Shown in pieces: positions 11,291 to 24,449 of a stretch of 64,000 nucleotides of DNA. Under the pieces are notes generated by a model. The model saw only the letters and a program-made list of their open reading frames with translations. It searched no databases and was not told the origin of the DNA. Numbering within the stretch: position 1 is the stretch's first letter; each line of letters starts with the position of its first letter. The position numbers were made by a program, and so were the translations under genes. The stretch comes from Fomes fomentarius (Eukaryota > Basidiomycota > Agaricomycetes > Polyporales > Polyporaceae): positions 1,302,001 to 1,366,000 of the forward strand of contig JABYQN010000007.1 in NCBI GenBank assembly GCA_022606135.1, in the 5' to 3' direction.

Positions 11291-11955
11291 CACCCAGCAG
11301 CCTCTGACTGTCAGTAATGGTCTGTGGAATATGACTCTACTCCGAACTTCATAGGTAAATGGAGGTTGGATATTCACTCAATCTCCATCAAAATATCAGA
11401 TGGTGCAACTGCCAATTGCAGATGTCACGGCAGTGCTCCCGAGTGCACGAGAGGATCATGCTGATGTCTCTGGTCCAGGAGTCTCGGAGGGCTCGCGAGA
11501 CTGGCGGACAACTCCCGATGACTAAACCTTTTCCTCGAAGTGCGTTGGAACTACCAGGTGCGAAGTTACTCGAAAGGTGAAGATCTTCAATCGAATCGCA
11601 AACCCGATTGTCAGTGTGTTTTTGCTCCACTGAGTATCGATTTGCTGCCAGCTGCACTACCTGAGGATGTTTGTGTGTCAGCACAGAACTGAACTTAGCG
11701 AAACTCCTCTCCATTATTGTTGCCAAGTGGCGCAAATGGACATTCCAACATGTAGCAATTGTCAGGAGCTCTGACGACTAACTTGAAGTAACGAAGTCAT
11801 TGGATCCACAACGCAGAGAAGAGCGATAAATATATAGCATGGATAAGAGCATTGATACACTCGCATAGTAGTACACCTAGGATACATTTGTAAAGGAGCG
11901 TGAGTGTCCGAGTCTATCTAGTAGTCAACCTGTCTGTAAGGAGCGTCGTGCGATA
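11291..11955. other. No supportable gene
   Basis: Sequence between the condensin fragment and the stop of the adenylation/reductase gene. Only chance frames are seen. The right end should hold that gene's 3' untranslated region. Confidence 0.45.
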
Positions 11956-14900
11956 TCAAGAGTCCCAGATGGCACCAAACGCAGGGATGCCCCTGCTGGT
12001 CATCCCGTACACAACTTTTTGTGTTAGCTTCTGGTTGGAAATAATGCATACGGCCTCTGCATTGAACTCCTTGACCAGACGATACGTCAGCTTCACCATA
12101 TCTGGCTTGCCGTGCTTGCGCGTGTCTACATACGTTCATATCACATGGTCAGTTGTGTGATCGTTGCGAGAGTAGAAGATATCCCAGAGGCTAGAAGACG
12201 TACCGTAGATGACAGCACCCGGCGATGCGTCGAGAATGGCGTCCACAAACTTGTCGCCGAACGTCTCCCGTACGTTGGGGGAAGTCCAAAGAAGCTTAAT
12301 GGGCACGCGCCTCGCCAGCAGCACCGGAGCGCAGGGACCGATACCGCTTCCGGTGGCCACGAACACGACACGGCGGAAGAGCGGTGAGATCCTGAGCACA
12401 CCGTAGCAGGGAACTCCGCGAACCCAGAGCTTGGTGGGCGGCACCGCGATCATCTTGCTCGTCCAGTCACCTGCGCGCGACACCATGAGGGAGTACCCAG
12501 TCTTCCCCGGCTCGGATATGGTGGCGAAGCCATGCCATTCCATAAGCGGGCTCTCCGAGATGCGGGTGAAGTGTCCGGGTTTGGGAGTGACTGTATGACA
12601 AGCTCGATCAGAGAACACATCCGACAGGAATCGGAAGTGAGGAACGAACCGTAGTCAAAGTACAGCCTGACGGCGTGCTTGGACAGCACTTCCGCGCGGA
12701 CCGGAACCTTCCTAAGCCTCAACCATGGGAGGATGATCGAGCAGGTCATGACCATCACTAGCCAGAAGGGCGGTGCGTGGACAAGTGCGTGGCCAAGCGT
12801 CTCGCCCGGTTCACAATAATCGTTGGTCAATAGAATCACCTTGAAGAAAAATATGAGCCACGCGCTAGATAGGAGTTGCATTCTGCGTACCTGACACCAC
12901 ACCAAAGCAGTCGCGGACCAGCCCAGGAAGCGGTGCGTGCGCTCAAAGGCGTCGTGGTGAGTGCTTCGGACCTTCGGATATGCGAAGAGGACGATGCCGA
13001 TCAAGAGCACGAGAATGAAGTAAGTTATTGCGACCGTCGCGACGGAAGTCTACGCAGCGGGTTGTCAGCAGGTATTCAACTACCTCGACGACTTCATCAT
13101 ACCTGTTGCCTGTTCAGGAGCTCCCTTGTGGCTTGGACGGTGAAGAGGACCAACCAGACAAGACCACTGATGGCGCAACCGGAGTGGACTTTGGAGTGCA
13201 AGTCAGTGCAAGTTCGGGCGTACAGACCATGTTACTCACAACCACCGATGTGGTACACGCGGGCAACGACTCTCCGAATTGCAAGAGGCCAACTGAAGCG
13301 AAAAATCCACTTGTCACCAGACGCTATAAGGATAAATAACAGGCGCTACGAACCTGCTCGGAACTGCACATGCAACCGTGAAGAACGCATTGATCACGTA
13401 GTCCTGGCGCATGAGGATCGCACAGAAAAGGTTGGACACCACAATGAGGCCAAGCTCCTTGGCGTTGGCGCCGCCCTTGACGAGCGTTGCGACAAAAACG
13501 GCCATGTTGGTGATGAAGACCACGCCAAAGAGCCTGCGGTAGAGGGAGAAGATCTGGTGGCGCACATTGCGCAAGTAGTGCCCTTGCGTCTTCTCTGGCA
13601 GTTCGTCATCGAGGTAGCCGTCCCATGCGTTCCCGGCTTCGATAGAGGCAGAGGCCTCGCTCTTTTCTGGGGTGGATATGGAAGATGACGAGTTAGTAGC
13701 CGTCTTCTCCTGTACGGCAACGATGGTGCCGCTCTTCTCCTTCATGTCCATCTGGTATACTGGAGCAGGCTGAGAGAGGTTAGATAGGACATCCGTAAGG
13801 AGTTTCCCATCGTATGGCGAGGGAGAGTAGAAGGCGGCCTTCTTGGCGACAATGGCAGCCTGCTCCTTCTCTGCCTTGGCCTTCTCAACCTTGTCGAGAG
13901 CCATTTGACGGAGAGTCCGTTTGTCGATTTTCCCATTGCTGGTGTAGGGGAAGTCGTTCAAGGTGATGTACTGTGTCGGAACGGCGTAGTAGGGTTGCAC
14001 AAGGGAAGCCGCAGCAATGACTGCGTCGACATTCACGCTGTCAGGAGTCACGAAGCCCCACAATTCGCTCCCAATCTATGGAGGCTCTGTCAGCTCGGGC
14101 GCGATACGCGAACACTTCGGAAGCGACTCACGAGGAGCGCAGTTGCATTTTTTACGGTGGCACATGTCTGTGCGCCGGTCAGTAATGAATCCCAATCTAA
14201 TAATTGGCGCGGTAGGAATTACCTGCATGGCCGCAGAAACGCCATCCAACTCAACGCGGAAGCCCTGCGCAGTACATGAGATGCCTAGAAAATGATCCGA
14301 GCCCGACAAGTCACCGCTGACGTACCTTGACTTTCACTTGGTCGTCGACACGGCCGAGGTGCTCAAGCTCCCCGTTCTCATGCCATCTCCCCAGGTCACC
14401 AGTGCAGAACATATAGCTCCTGCGTGGAACAGAGCATGATGAGTATGCCGTCGGCGGGTGAAAATGAAGAAGACTCACCCATCGTTCGTGAATGGATCGA
14501 GCACATAACGCTCGGCCGTTTTGTCTGGAAGATTTAGGTAACCCTTGCTCACGCAGGCGCCGCCTGCCCACATGACACCGGGCTCGCCAATCGGTGCTGG
14601 CTTCATGTCATCGTCCAAGACGTACACACTTGTGTTAGGGACCGGCCCTCCAATTGTAAGAAAATCACCCGGTCTGTGCAGATGCACCGTATTCACGATG
14701 GTGACCTAGTATAGCTCGGTCAGCAATCGAGTTTAACAAATTTGAATTTGCTGATGAGAAAGACACGCACCTCCGTGGGACCACAGCAATTGTAGTAATG
14801 CGCTGATTTCGCCCATGCCTCCGCAAGAGCTATGAGACGAGGAGTGAGCGGGGCTGGAAACGGATGGTCGGAAAAGACGGACGTACGTAACGGACACGGC

Positions 14901-16046
14901 TCTCCTGCTGTGGCCACGACCTTAATGTTAGGATAGTCTTCAGGTTTATGAGGAGCTAGACGTTTGCGTAGGTCAGCATCCCTCCTCAGACGACTCAGGC
15001 AAAGCACCCACCCATCATGCTCGGCGTCGCTGAAAGTATCCCACTACATCAGACGTTAACGCATGACAAGGCGGTAATTCATACTGACCGATGACGATAT
15101 CCACGGTCTTCATCACAGCACGCCATTCCTTGGATGATTTGCCCCTGACGCAAAGCGTGCAGCCATTACTGAGACTGCCGAGGATTTCCTATTAGAAGGC
15201 GATACCGCAATCAGTGATCATGATCGCTCTTGATCGGCGAACACACTGACCCAAGCTGCCATGTCAAACGCGACATTGAGGAGCTGAGAGACCCTCCGGC
15301 CAGGGCGCATCTCAATGTTCCCGGGTGCGAGACATACGACTGAGGATGCATCTCAGTGGACGTTGGATCCGATGATGTGACTGTGGACTTACGGTTCGTG
15401 ACGTTGCCATGCACGACTTCGACACCTTTCGGCTTACCGGTGGTTCCTACCCGCCGGCGGTGAGTGCCTCTCCAAAGCCACACACTTCTTGGCATGAAGA
15501 CGTACCTGAGGTGTAGATAATGTATATACTATCTGTCCGGGCGCTGAGGTCCTCCGGCTTGGAGATGACCCGAGGCAGTTCCGCAATGTCCTCAAGACAA
15601 AATGCGGGAGTTCCGGAGACACGATGAAGATAATCCTTCATGGTGATTACGAGTTTAGCACTGGAGTCGTGGAGGACGTGCTCGAGCGTAGACTGAGTGA
15701 CGATGGCTCCATCCAGTGGGACGTAGGCTCCTCCCGCTTTCAGAACAGCGGCAATCCCAACGACCATCAGGATCGACCTCTGTGCTAAAAGGCATACGCG
15801 CACTCCGGGGCGCACGCCCTGGGAGCGGAGATGGTTGGCGAGGATGTTGGCCTGTCGATCGAGCTCGCCGTAGGTGACACTTTCGTCAAGGTGTTCAACA
15901 GCGACCGCGTTGGGCTGCGCGGCAGCATGGTGCTCGAAGGCATGGTGGACACAGCCAAAAGGGGCCTGCTGGCGTGTCCCGAAGCTGAATCGGGCGAACC
16001 GCTGTTGTTCCTCAAGAGAAATGTGACGAAGAGTGAGGGCTGCCAT
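11956..16046 (-). CDS. Adenylate-forming enzyme fused to a membrane flavoprotein-type reductase (TmpB-like)
   Basis: A multi-exon gene. The N-terminal half is an AMP-binding domain: [18 protein letters not shown] (split by an intron near 15,455-15,530), AFDMAAWEI-like, [29 protein letters not shown] and the A10 motif NGKIDKR. No phosphopantetheine carrier motif follows. After a charged Ser/Lys linker come several membrane segments ([59 protein letters not shown]). A ferredoxin-reductase-like part with ATGSGIGP (about 12,335-12,360) ends in [11 protein letters not shown] before TGA. This order matches fungal TmpB-type enzymes, related to the membrane flavoprotein TmpA, which in Aspergillus nidulans take part in signalling for asexual development. 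The activated acid is unknown. Met 16046 starts [15 protein letters not shown]; an upstream in-frame Met lies at 16208. Confidence 0.85.
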
Positions 16047-16208
16047 CTGCGCAAAGGTGCTCCAGAGCCAGAACGATTGCGCAAGAGATGCAGAGGAGGG
16101 ACTGAGGAAGACCTGGTGGCTTTCTACTGACCCTTTAAATCGCCGGGGAGCATTGGGCGCAGTGGCGGAGTGAGTACTTTCCTGAGCGCATTCGGACATG
16201 ATCGTCAT

Positions 16209-19106
16209 TCTGCAGGGAACAGGGACCTTGCGGCGGGCAGACGCCAGTTGTGCATCACACAGACAGCGCGGTAGCCGACGTAAGCCCGTTCACGTCGTGT
16301 AGAAGGGGAGAGCATGTGTCACAAAGACTGTGGGCAAATATTGAGAAGATGCAGTGAGCACGACAGCTGATCTGCCATAAGGTAGGGACGACGTTTGGTG
16401 CTTCTGTTTCAAGGCTTGAGGCCGCCAAGGGAGATCGCATCGGAACATGGAGATTGTGTCCCGATTATCGAACCATACGACGGACCTGGCACATGTGGCA
16501 TCGGAGTCGGCTGCGGAATGCGCAAGTGGTGCATCGGCGATGGTATGCAGCATAGCACTGGCAGCGCATAGCATCGTCCGGCAAATATTCGAGGTCGAGG
16601 GAAGGGAGTTTGCCAGGCCCTGCGCAGGTCATTCACTTGCATGAACTGGACAGATTACCATAAGTACACACTTGTTCCCAAGTCGCGGTGTTATTCTTTT
16701 GACCGGAACCTATCTGGGATGTTTGCGTCAGTCTCTACTAGAGCGTTCGCAAGTGATGAGAAGGCCGATATTTAGCCAAAATCTGTAAAAATAGGTCACA
16801 ATGGATGAATGCTCTCACAGAAGGCAACACGCAGAAGTCCAGCATGCGCTTGGCAAGAAGGGCTTTTTGCAAAGGTAGCATGAGGGAACCATGAGAGTTC
16901 CACGTCCGACTCATCGGCAGCTTGAAGGATCATTAATGATCATTGCTAGATAGGTTGATCCGAGGAAGTTACAACATGCCACGCAACTCTGCGCCCGCCG
17001 ATGTTGGATACCTCGGACACCGGCCCGGTTGATATTCTAGATACCCGGCAACCAACGAAATACCTACCAGGAAATGGGATTTAGCATGTCAATGAACTTC
17101 AAGCCTTAGAAAACTCACACAGGTATAACTCACCTCCAATCATGCACCGCGCCCAGTTCGTTCCCGTTGAGTCCAGAACTATCTCCAGTCACGACCATCA
17201 TGTCAGCCTTGGCGGGGGCAGCAGCAGCAGCAGCAGCAGCGGAGACAGCCAGTGGGACGGGTCATCCTGAGCGCCCAAGTACCGCCGCCGCCTCCTGTGT
17301 AGTTGCTCACAAAGGGACTCGGAGCGCCTGCGGGCCTCCAGTTCGATGGTCAGGATACGTGCTGGCGGTCAGATAGAGAAATAGAAAAGAGCTATGCATC
17401 GGGGCGTCGCGTGCGAGAGTGAAAGTATGTTCAGGACCTTATAGCAGTGGATGGAACAGTGTCGGCCGTCATATCATGCATGCGTTGGGCTGTTGTATAA
17501 TAGTTCTAGTGCCCCAAACTCTGCTAAACCCCGTACTAACTTCGGTTACAACACTACGCAGGACAACGTTGAGTAGGGCCTTGTAACTTGGGCGCGCTAC
17601 CGTACATCCTCGGTTGGATCAACACCGGAGTGCGATTGTCGGACGCACCCCACTGAACACGAGTATATATTGGAGCACTTCGTTCGAAAAACACTCTTCT
17701 GAATGATTTCCCCGCAGACCGAGCCTCGTATTCAGTTCAGCGCTGGAGACTGCATTCAGATAATCATTAATCGCGCCCCAAACCTTCCTTGTTGGCTTCT
17801 AGCAGCCATAAGTGTCGCTTCTACTTCCGCATGTGGGGCGACCGTCTCGGATGCAGTACATGCGCCCAATTGTCCTGTTGAAAGATAAGTCGTGAAACCC
17901 TGTCTTGGACAATTCTCATCAATGGAATGAAACATACCAACTGCAAGGTGGAGATCTCTCGCCCGGCTTGCATTGCCCTTTCAGCGTTCCAAGTCATACC
18001 CCCCACAACCATCTGCCACGCGGTGCAGAGACCGCCCGACACGAAACTCAGAGCTTCTTTCTCATACATCCCTATGGCACCCTCCTGAGCCTCCTCGACA
18101 TTGCAGCAGAGCGATGGCGTGCTCTTTGACAAGATTGTGTGCCCGTCACGACGACCTTTGAAGCTCCCGACAGTCAGGTAACTCTACGGAGGAAGAGTGT
18201 CCATGGATCAGTTTTGACGGTCGGAACTTGCGCTGTTCACGGTTTGAGTGCTGTCCTAGAGAACATCCTCTTGGCAACGTCCTCGTCGACGTCTGCGACG
18301 ACGTTGCGCGGATGCGTTTCAGCCGCCGGTCGACACTTTGGACGTACAAGTAAGTATCAAATACAAGGGTGACCGTTGAGTGAGAATCGCCGCCTTTCAC
18401 GGGTATGGCAGGATCAGTATCTCGGCCAATGTCGATGCCGGCACAGTATTTCCGCCAGGTTGTCCTGCACATCGCCTCCTCGAAGCTGGAAGTGAGATCT
18501 ATTGTCAGAGAGTTGTGCAAGTTCGACATACTGAGCATCACCATCTAAGGCCGTGAGACCCGGCCTGAGGACGGACGTCCGGATGAGCAACCATCTGGAC
18601 TGGGCGCTCATTGACGGATGCGCTTGTCTTCGCGGAGCGTCAAATCGCAGCACCGCCCAGTCAGGATTCACGCTGTGGTTACCATAACTGGCTCCGGGAG
18701 CGTGTGATTCAAGCTTCGACTTCGTCCAGAGGAATTTCCTGCCGTCCGTCGAAGGGGAACCTGTGAGAGTCGCTGGCGACGACACGCGTGTGAGTGGCAC
18801 ATGCTTATACAGCGGACGGCCTGTCTTCCCGGACATGCGAGCATATGCCGTGGTGTACCCAACTTCGGGTAGAGCTCGGTGGCGACGAATGCCCGCGCGG
18901 TCACGACACACAGATCAGGGTCGAAAAAACACCCATTGCGAAGACGAAGCCTGTAAGACGCCCCGATGGCTCCTTAAAGGCGCCGAGCGATATTGTGCGC
19001 GACTCGCGCAATGCGCAGTGACAAAGCCTAGCAGGAAGAAACACGAATGCATGCCAGAAACTGAATACAGAAGACAAGAAGTTCCACACCGATGACAATC
19101 CGGGGC
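16209..19106. other. Gene-poor region between the adenylating enzyme and RAD50
   Basis: 2.9 kb without a gene I can support. The left end must carry the promoter of the minus-strand adenylating enzyme and the right end the RAD50 3' region. Minus-strand frames at about 17,820-18,130 (a hydrophobic, Trp-containing stretch) and 18,150-18,910 look slightly protein-like, but no splice pattern or family joins them; they may be gene relics. A TATA-like tatatat is near 17,660. Confidence 0.45.
17218..17238. repeat. (GCA)7 microsatellite
   Basis: Seven uninterrupted GCA units, followed by GC. They would give poly-Ala in one frame, but the surrounding frame is not a convincing gene. Confidence 0.9.
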
Positions 19107-22100
19107 CTAACCGAATCTATGTCTCTCTATTATGGACTTCTGCCTCGAGTCCCTCGACACCCGCCTGCGAACGGTCTGTCAGGCGCGGTCGCGGCAAACA
19201 ATCGGTAGCAGCTCACCAGTAGTACTCCATGACATTGCTCTGCCCAAGCTTCCGCAGGAAGTTTTCGTCATGCGTGATGATTATGAGCTGAAAGTTGGCG
19301 TGATTTCTGCGCTCGTTGATGATGCTGAACGTCTTGAAGGGTCAGTATCTTCCCAACCCATGTCAAACGGGAGGCACTGACTCGACAAGACTGGCAGCGA
19401 GGGCATCGATGTTCTCCGTGTCTAGAGCGTTGGTTGGCTCGTCCAAAGCCAGGATACCGCAGTTCTGTCCGAAGGAGTCGGCCAGAGCCAACCGAATAAT
19501 TATAGACGCCAGCATCTTCTGCCCAGCCGAACACCTGCCCCGCATGTCCATTTCAACCTGGTCTTTGGTCATGACAACCTATCCAACAAGCTATAAATAA
19601 AAGATACCCTTCGGGTGTCAGCAGACATACGGCACATACCCTATAGTTGTACGACCGTTTGGTAACCCCACCCTCGCTGTCAGAGCAGACCTTGATGCCG
19701 TCGATGTCTATGGAACAGCCGAGGAAGCAATTAGAGTCTGTGCCAACTTAACATCCGCAAGGCATAACTCACCGGTCCCCTGATATGTCTTGTTCCACAG
19801 GTGTCGCATCGTGTCGTTCAGTTCTTCCATCTTCAGTGAATGGTACTTCATGATGGCACTGTAGGCGGCGTGAGCGGACCATGAGGTTGCGCAAAGCATT
19901 GGCGGTGTACACACTTGTCCAAAGCTTTGGCATACTTCTCCAGGTCGTTGTTGGCCATGTCAGACATCTGGGGGTCAATTTGTCAAATCGTTGCAAGGAA
20001 CCGATTGATACCGCTGTGGTTACCTTGACTTTGATGAGTTGATCCCTGTACTTCTTGTTGACATTCTTGAAGTCTTGCATGTCGGTCTCGAACGTCTTGA
20101 GCTGCGCCTCCAAGGAAGTCAGCTCTCCGCCGACGTGTGCGTACTGGAGAACCGATCGTAATGAGTTGCTCCGCCCGATCCGCATGCATATTGCCAACGC
20201 ACCCTGGTCTGGAGTTCTGTCTCCTTCTGCTTCTCTACATTCCACTTCTCCGTCCATATTCTCTTCGCCTTCGCAGCTTCCTCCATGTCAATTCCGGCCA
20301 ACTCGGCCTCCGTCGCCGCGAGGTCACGTTTCAGCCTGCGGAACCGCAAGTTTTCACGCAAATTCGCCATGGTTACCCCCGCCTCGCTGATCTCCCTATC
20401 AATCTCGCTGAGCTTCGTGCGGACCTGTTCCAGCTTCAGTGCTTGCTCTTGCACTTCCGCCTCCTTCTCCTCGATGGAGTTGTTAAGCTCCTGCAATTTA
20501 CGGGTCATCCTCTCCTTGCTGTTCCTGCAATTCCGCTCCTATCAGACGTGTCTCAAGTGCGTGTACTTTGCAGCTTACTTCCCAAGCCACTTGTTCATGG
20601 TCTCAAGTTTGTCTGCGTTCATGTTCAGGTCCTGGGACGCCTTCTGTGCTTGGTTGATCTTCGCGTTGAGCTCACGCTCCAGCTCCTTGTGCTCCCTCTC
20701 GAGCTTCTCAATCGGTGCTTGCGCGTCCGCAATCCTCGTATCGAGTTCCTGGCCAGTTCAAGTGTTTAGACAGAATCGTTCTCACAACGTCAAAACCTTA
20801 TCCTCACCTTGAGGCGGATGTTTGCCGCGGCTATCTCGGTTTTCATCTCCTCTATCCTGCGCTCAAGCTCGTCCTTGTCGCGAAGTTGATTGCGGCATTC
20901 GCTCTCGTCCAGCTGCAATCTGTGCAAGTCCGTCTCATGTGTCCGTAGTGCCGCATTCTTGTTATCGCGATCCGCAAGGAGGAGCTGCTTCTCGCGCTCG
21001 TTGGCACGCCTGCGCTGCTCTATTAGAGTGGTCCGATATTTACGGGAGAAGCGACATACAGTTCAGCGGTGATTTGGTCAAGCTCCTGTTGAACGTCATC
21101 CGCGGTCTTCGTTGATCCGCTTGCAACGAGGTCGCTCTCCAGGGAAGAGATCTCCTGCTTCAGGCGTTCTATGTCCTTCTGAGCTTTCGACACAGAAGCC
21201 GCATGCTGTCGCATAGCCACTATCTCCTTCAGTTCCCGGACGGCTTCTGCAAGCTGAGTTGATGCCTATCGGAGCCGACATGCTACAGGTCAGCGCGCTC
21301 AATAGAGCTCAGAAGATGGCGCAGCCAAACCTCATCGGCGTCTGCCAACAGCGCGGGGATCTCGGCCTCCTTAGCTTTGATTTGCTTCTCGAGGGCGGGA
21401 AGCTCGACGGTTTGGAGGTTGGTTCGAGAAGCAGAGAGGACTGCCAGCTCTTGAAGGCGCTTCAGCTCTGACTCCCAATCCTGAAGCTCCTTCTGCAGCT
21501 CCTTGATGGCTTCGGGAGTTGATTTCTTCATGGTATCCTTGATCTGTAGTACGGTCACTTCGTGCATAACTAGTGGATATATTCATATAGACCCACATTC
21601 TTCTCGAATGCGGCCATTTCCTGGTCGTTGAGTCCCCTGGTGCACAGCGGGCAACACTTCTTGGACTTCCCGGTCTGAAGGAAGCGCTGGTAGACATCAT
21701 GAGTACCCGCGCTCTTACCCAAGTCCCTGAACTTGAACGTCAGTATGCCACAGTGAACGCATCCACAGTGGACGCATGAAATAGCTGAACTGACTCGTTG
21801 CGAACGCCGATTTCCTTGGCCGCACTGTCAACCGCCTCCTCAACAGTACCGTCGTACTCGCCATCTCTGAGGCCAGCCTGTATGCGCTTATCCAGACCTA
21901 ACACAGCGCGATGAGCGTTGCCAACACTAAACGGGAAGTGGGAGCTGTGTACTCTTGATCTCGTCTTGCTTCGCTTTGGCCTGGGACTTGAGACTGGCCA
22001 AGCTAGTCTGCGCGGCTTGGAGATTCTTGGTAGCAACAGCAGACTTCGTCTCAAGTTCAGACTGTTCTCGTTCCTTCTCTCTGAGGATCGATCGGTTGTA

Positions 22101-24267
22101 TGTTACCAACGCAGAGCACAGAACGCTTACAGAGCAGCGCGGTCAAGTTCTTGCTCCATAGTCTCAGGACGGGCATCAACACCAACTAGCTTCCGGAACT
22201 TCACGTTGCATAATTCGATCCTGTTGGCGACTGACAGTCAGTGCAACGCAGGCGCAGATAACGGGTCATGCATACGTCGTCTTGATCTCCCCGGACTTCG
22301 TCTTGATCTGCGCACGTTGTAAGTCCAGTTTCGCTCTGCTGTCAGCCTGCAAGCTCAATGTGCGCAGCTCCGTGTTTAGCGCCTCCCGCCTGTTCTCCAG
22401 GTTGGAACCAGTTGAGTTCTTCTCAGCGATCTTCCGTTCAAACCCTGCGGCATTCAGATCTTGCCGAGCCTTGTCCAGACGACGGCGCTTGTCCTCGATG
22501 TCGGCCTTGATCTCAGCGAGTCGAGAAGTCAGAGCGCGCGCAGCATCCACATCGCGTTCAGCGCCAGTGATCTTCTGTTGCAAGGTTGACTAGTGGAAAG
22601 CCGCAGGTGAGAGGATTGCTTAAGATAGTCGCCCCATCACTTACCACACGTTCACGCAAGTTGCGCCGTTCTTGCTTGTGGCCTTCGAGTTCTGTATGCA
22701 GTTGTCGCGACTGCACGTTGTACTCTTCGTTCCGGGCACGATCCTCAGCCTAACGGGGCGTCAACGTTGCCGAGAAATAGAGTCTAACAATAACAGACCT
22801 GAAGCTTATCAGTTTCAGCATGCTGACGACGTTTTGTGTCGTTGAGAGTCGAGAGGAACTGCGATGCTTCGTCACGACTTAGGGGAGAGTGGTCGAAACC
22901 CTTGATGTGAAACCTCGCAGCTATATCTCGGATGAGTTCTTCCCGTTCGCCCAACCGTTGGTCTATGAGCTGATATAAAGAAAACTTTCAGGACCAGTTC
23001 TGAACACTAGCGATGTTGCAAAATGAACCTTGTCTTCGGCGATCATTGTGCCTTGTCGACCCATGAAAGCGACATGGCTGGAACGTGCGGCTTGCAGTTG
23101 CTCCTCGACATCCTCTAGGTGAGCCTCCTGAGCCTTCCGTTTCTGCCGCTGGCTGATGATATAATCATCATAGGTCCTCAAACGCTCCGAGAGCTCGTCA
23201 TCAGATCCTTGTAATCGACAATTCTGATTGGCGATGGCAACCCAAGACAGGATCATACCAGCTTACCAGGGATTTCCTGCAAGTTCTCCTTTGCAAGGTT
23301 GAGCTCTTCCTTTATTTGGTCCTTTCGCTGGGTGAGCTGGTCTGCCTTGACATAGATTTCCCGAAACTTGCTTCCAGTGTCATTCAGGATCTGGTTAGAG
23401 CGAACCTGCTGCTCATATGCAGCACGAAGTTCCTCGTGGTCTGCTGTACGAGCAGCGATCTTGGTATTCATATCAGTGATACGTTCTTTGAGCTTGTCGG
23501 CATGCGCCTTCTCACGGGCCAGAGACTCGAGACGCTCAGACTCTGCCTTGAGGTCCGCCATGCGCTCCTTGCGAAGAGCTTTGATATTGTCGAGCGCCTT
23601 GGTGTACCTAGAATATGTTCAATCGATGTTGAGTGTAGCATAAGTATAAGCGTACTTAGTGGCCTCAAATATATCGTCGAATTTCTTCTTTAAGGCCGCA
23701 GGCTCTGACAGTGGCCAGTATGAATCCTCCTGGTGACAGAAGATGACATTTTCAAGCACTGCTTTGGAGACACCGAGCAGGTGAGGTATCTCCGTGTCCA
23801 TTTCCGCGCATTTCGTCGAGATCACCCCTCGCTAGACGACTCGTGAACACTCCGACGGTATACGCCTAGAATGTGCTCACCTTTCCGCTGCCCTTCTCCA
23901 CATTTTCCGCCAATCCCAAGATACTCTCCAGTGTCTTCATCGTCAAGGCACCATTCTTCTTCATGGTGACAGACAGATTCCGCACAGCGAGCATTTTCGC
24001 ACCATTCGCAGCGTAGAACCGCAACTTCACCTGCGCCTTCACCTCCTTCTCGTTCGCCATCTTCGGGTCGTGCACAAAGGCGCCTCCACGCGTGTTCGGT
24101 GGCTGGTCGCCGGTCGTCGCGTACTTGAGGCATTCGATGATCGTGGTTTTGCCGCTCCCATTGTGACCGACAATGACGGTGACAGGGGAGAAGAACTCCA
24201 TGACAGAGATGTTCTTGTCGTCGAAAGACCGTATGCCACGGATAGCAAGTTTATTTAGATGCGCCAT
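19107..24267 (-). CDS. RAD50: DNA double-strand break repair ATPase RAD50
   Basis: Rad50 is the SMC-like ATPase of the Mre11-Rad50-Nbs1/Xrs2 complex, which tethers and processes broken DNA ends and activates checkpoint signalling in the nucleus. It starts [15 protein letters not shown] with the Walker A box [26 protein letters not shown], the usual Rad50 Q-loop region, lies near 23,720-23,760. Long coiled coils rich in Glu/Lys/Gln follow, with the zinc hook CPLC at about 21,642-21,656 between them. The C-terminal lobe has the signature [17 protein letters not shown] and Walker [14 protein letters not shown], then [21 protein letters not shown] last intron splits that Trp codon, and the end reads [18 protein letters not shown]. 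About 1,300 residues and many short introns, the full family length, so apparently functional. It is transcribed divergently from the neighbour at 24,450. Confidence 0.97.
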
Positions 24268-24449
24268 GGTGGGCTAAGACAGCAAGTTCACGCCGATTCC
24301 TGCGAGGTCGGGGGAGTCGCGGATGGCGGGAGAGTGGAAAGTCAGAAGCGAAGCACGCGACGACGACATGGACGCGACGCGACACGCATCATGTGACTGC
24401 CTCATTATGATGGACGCTTGATGGGCGTTTGTGCTTAACTCTAACGACC
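24268..24449. promoter_or_regulatory. Shared divergent promoter of RAD50 and the SCOC-like gene
   Basis: Only 182 bp separate the two start codons, so both genes must be driven from this stretch. It contains two tandem ACGCGA hexamers at 24,372-24,383. These resemble, but do not match, the ACGCGT box used by cell-cycle-regulated DNA-metabolism genes in yeasts. No TATA box is obvious. Confidence 0.5.

Noticed and set aside
11956..16046. Classical non-ribosomal peptide synthetase module
   Set aside because: There is no condensation domain and no phosphopantetheine carrier site; only the adenylation part is shared.
17167..17373. Poly-Ala protein encoded over the (GCA)7 repeat
   Set aside because: The frame has no other coding character; the Ala run is only the microsatellite.
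18146..18911. Possible DUF6593-like or other gene on the minus strand
   Set aside because: Only faint resemblance in scattered frames, with no splice pattern linking them.
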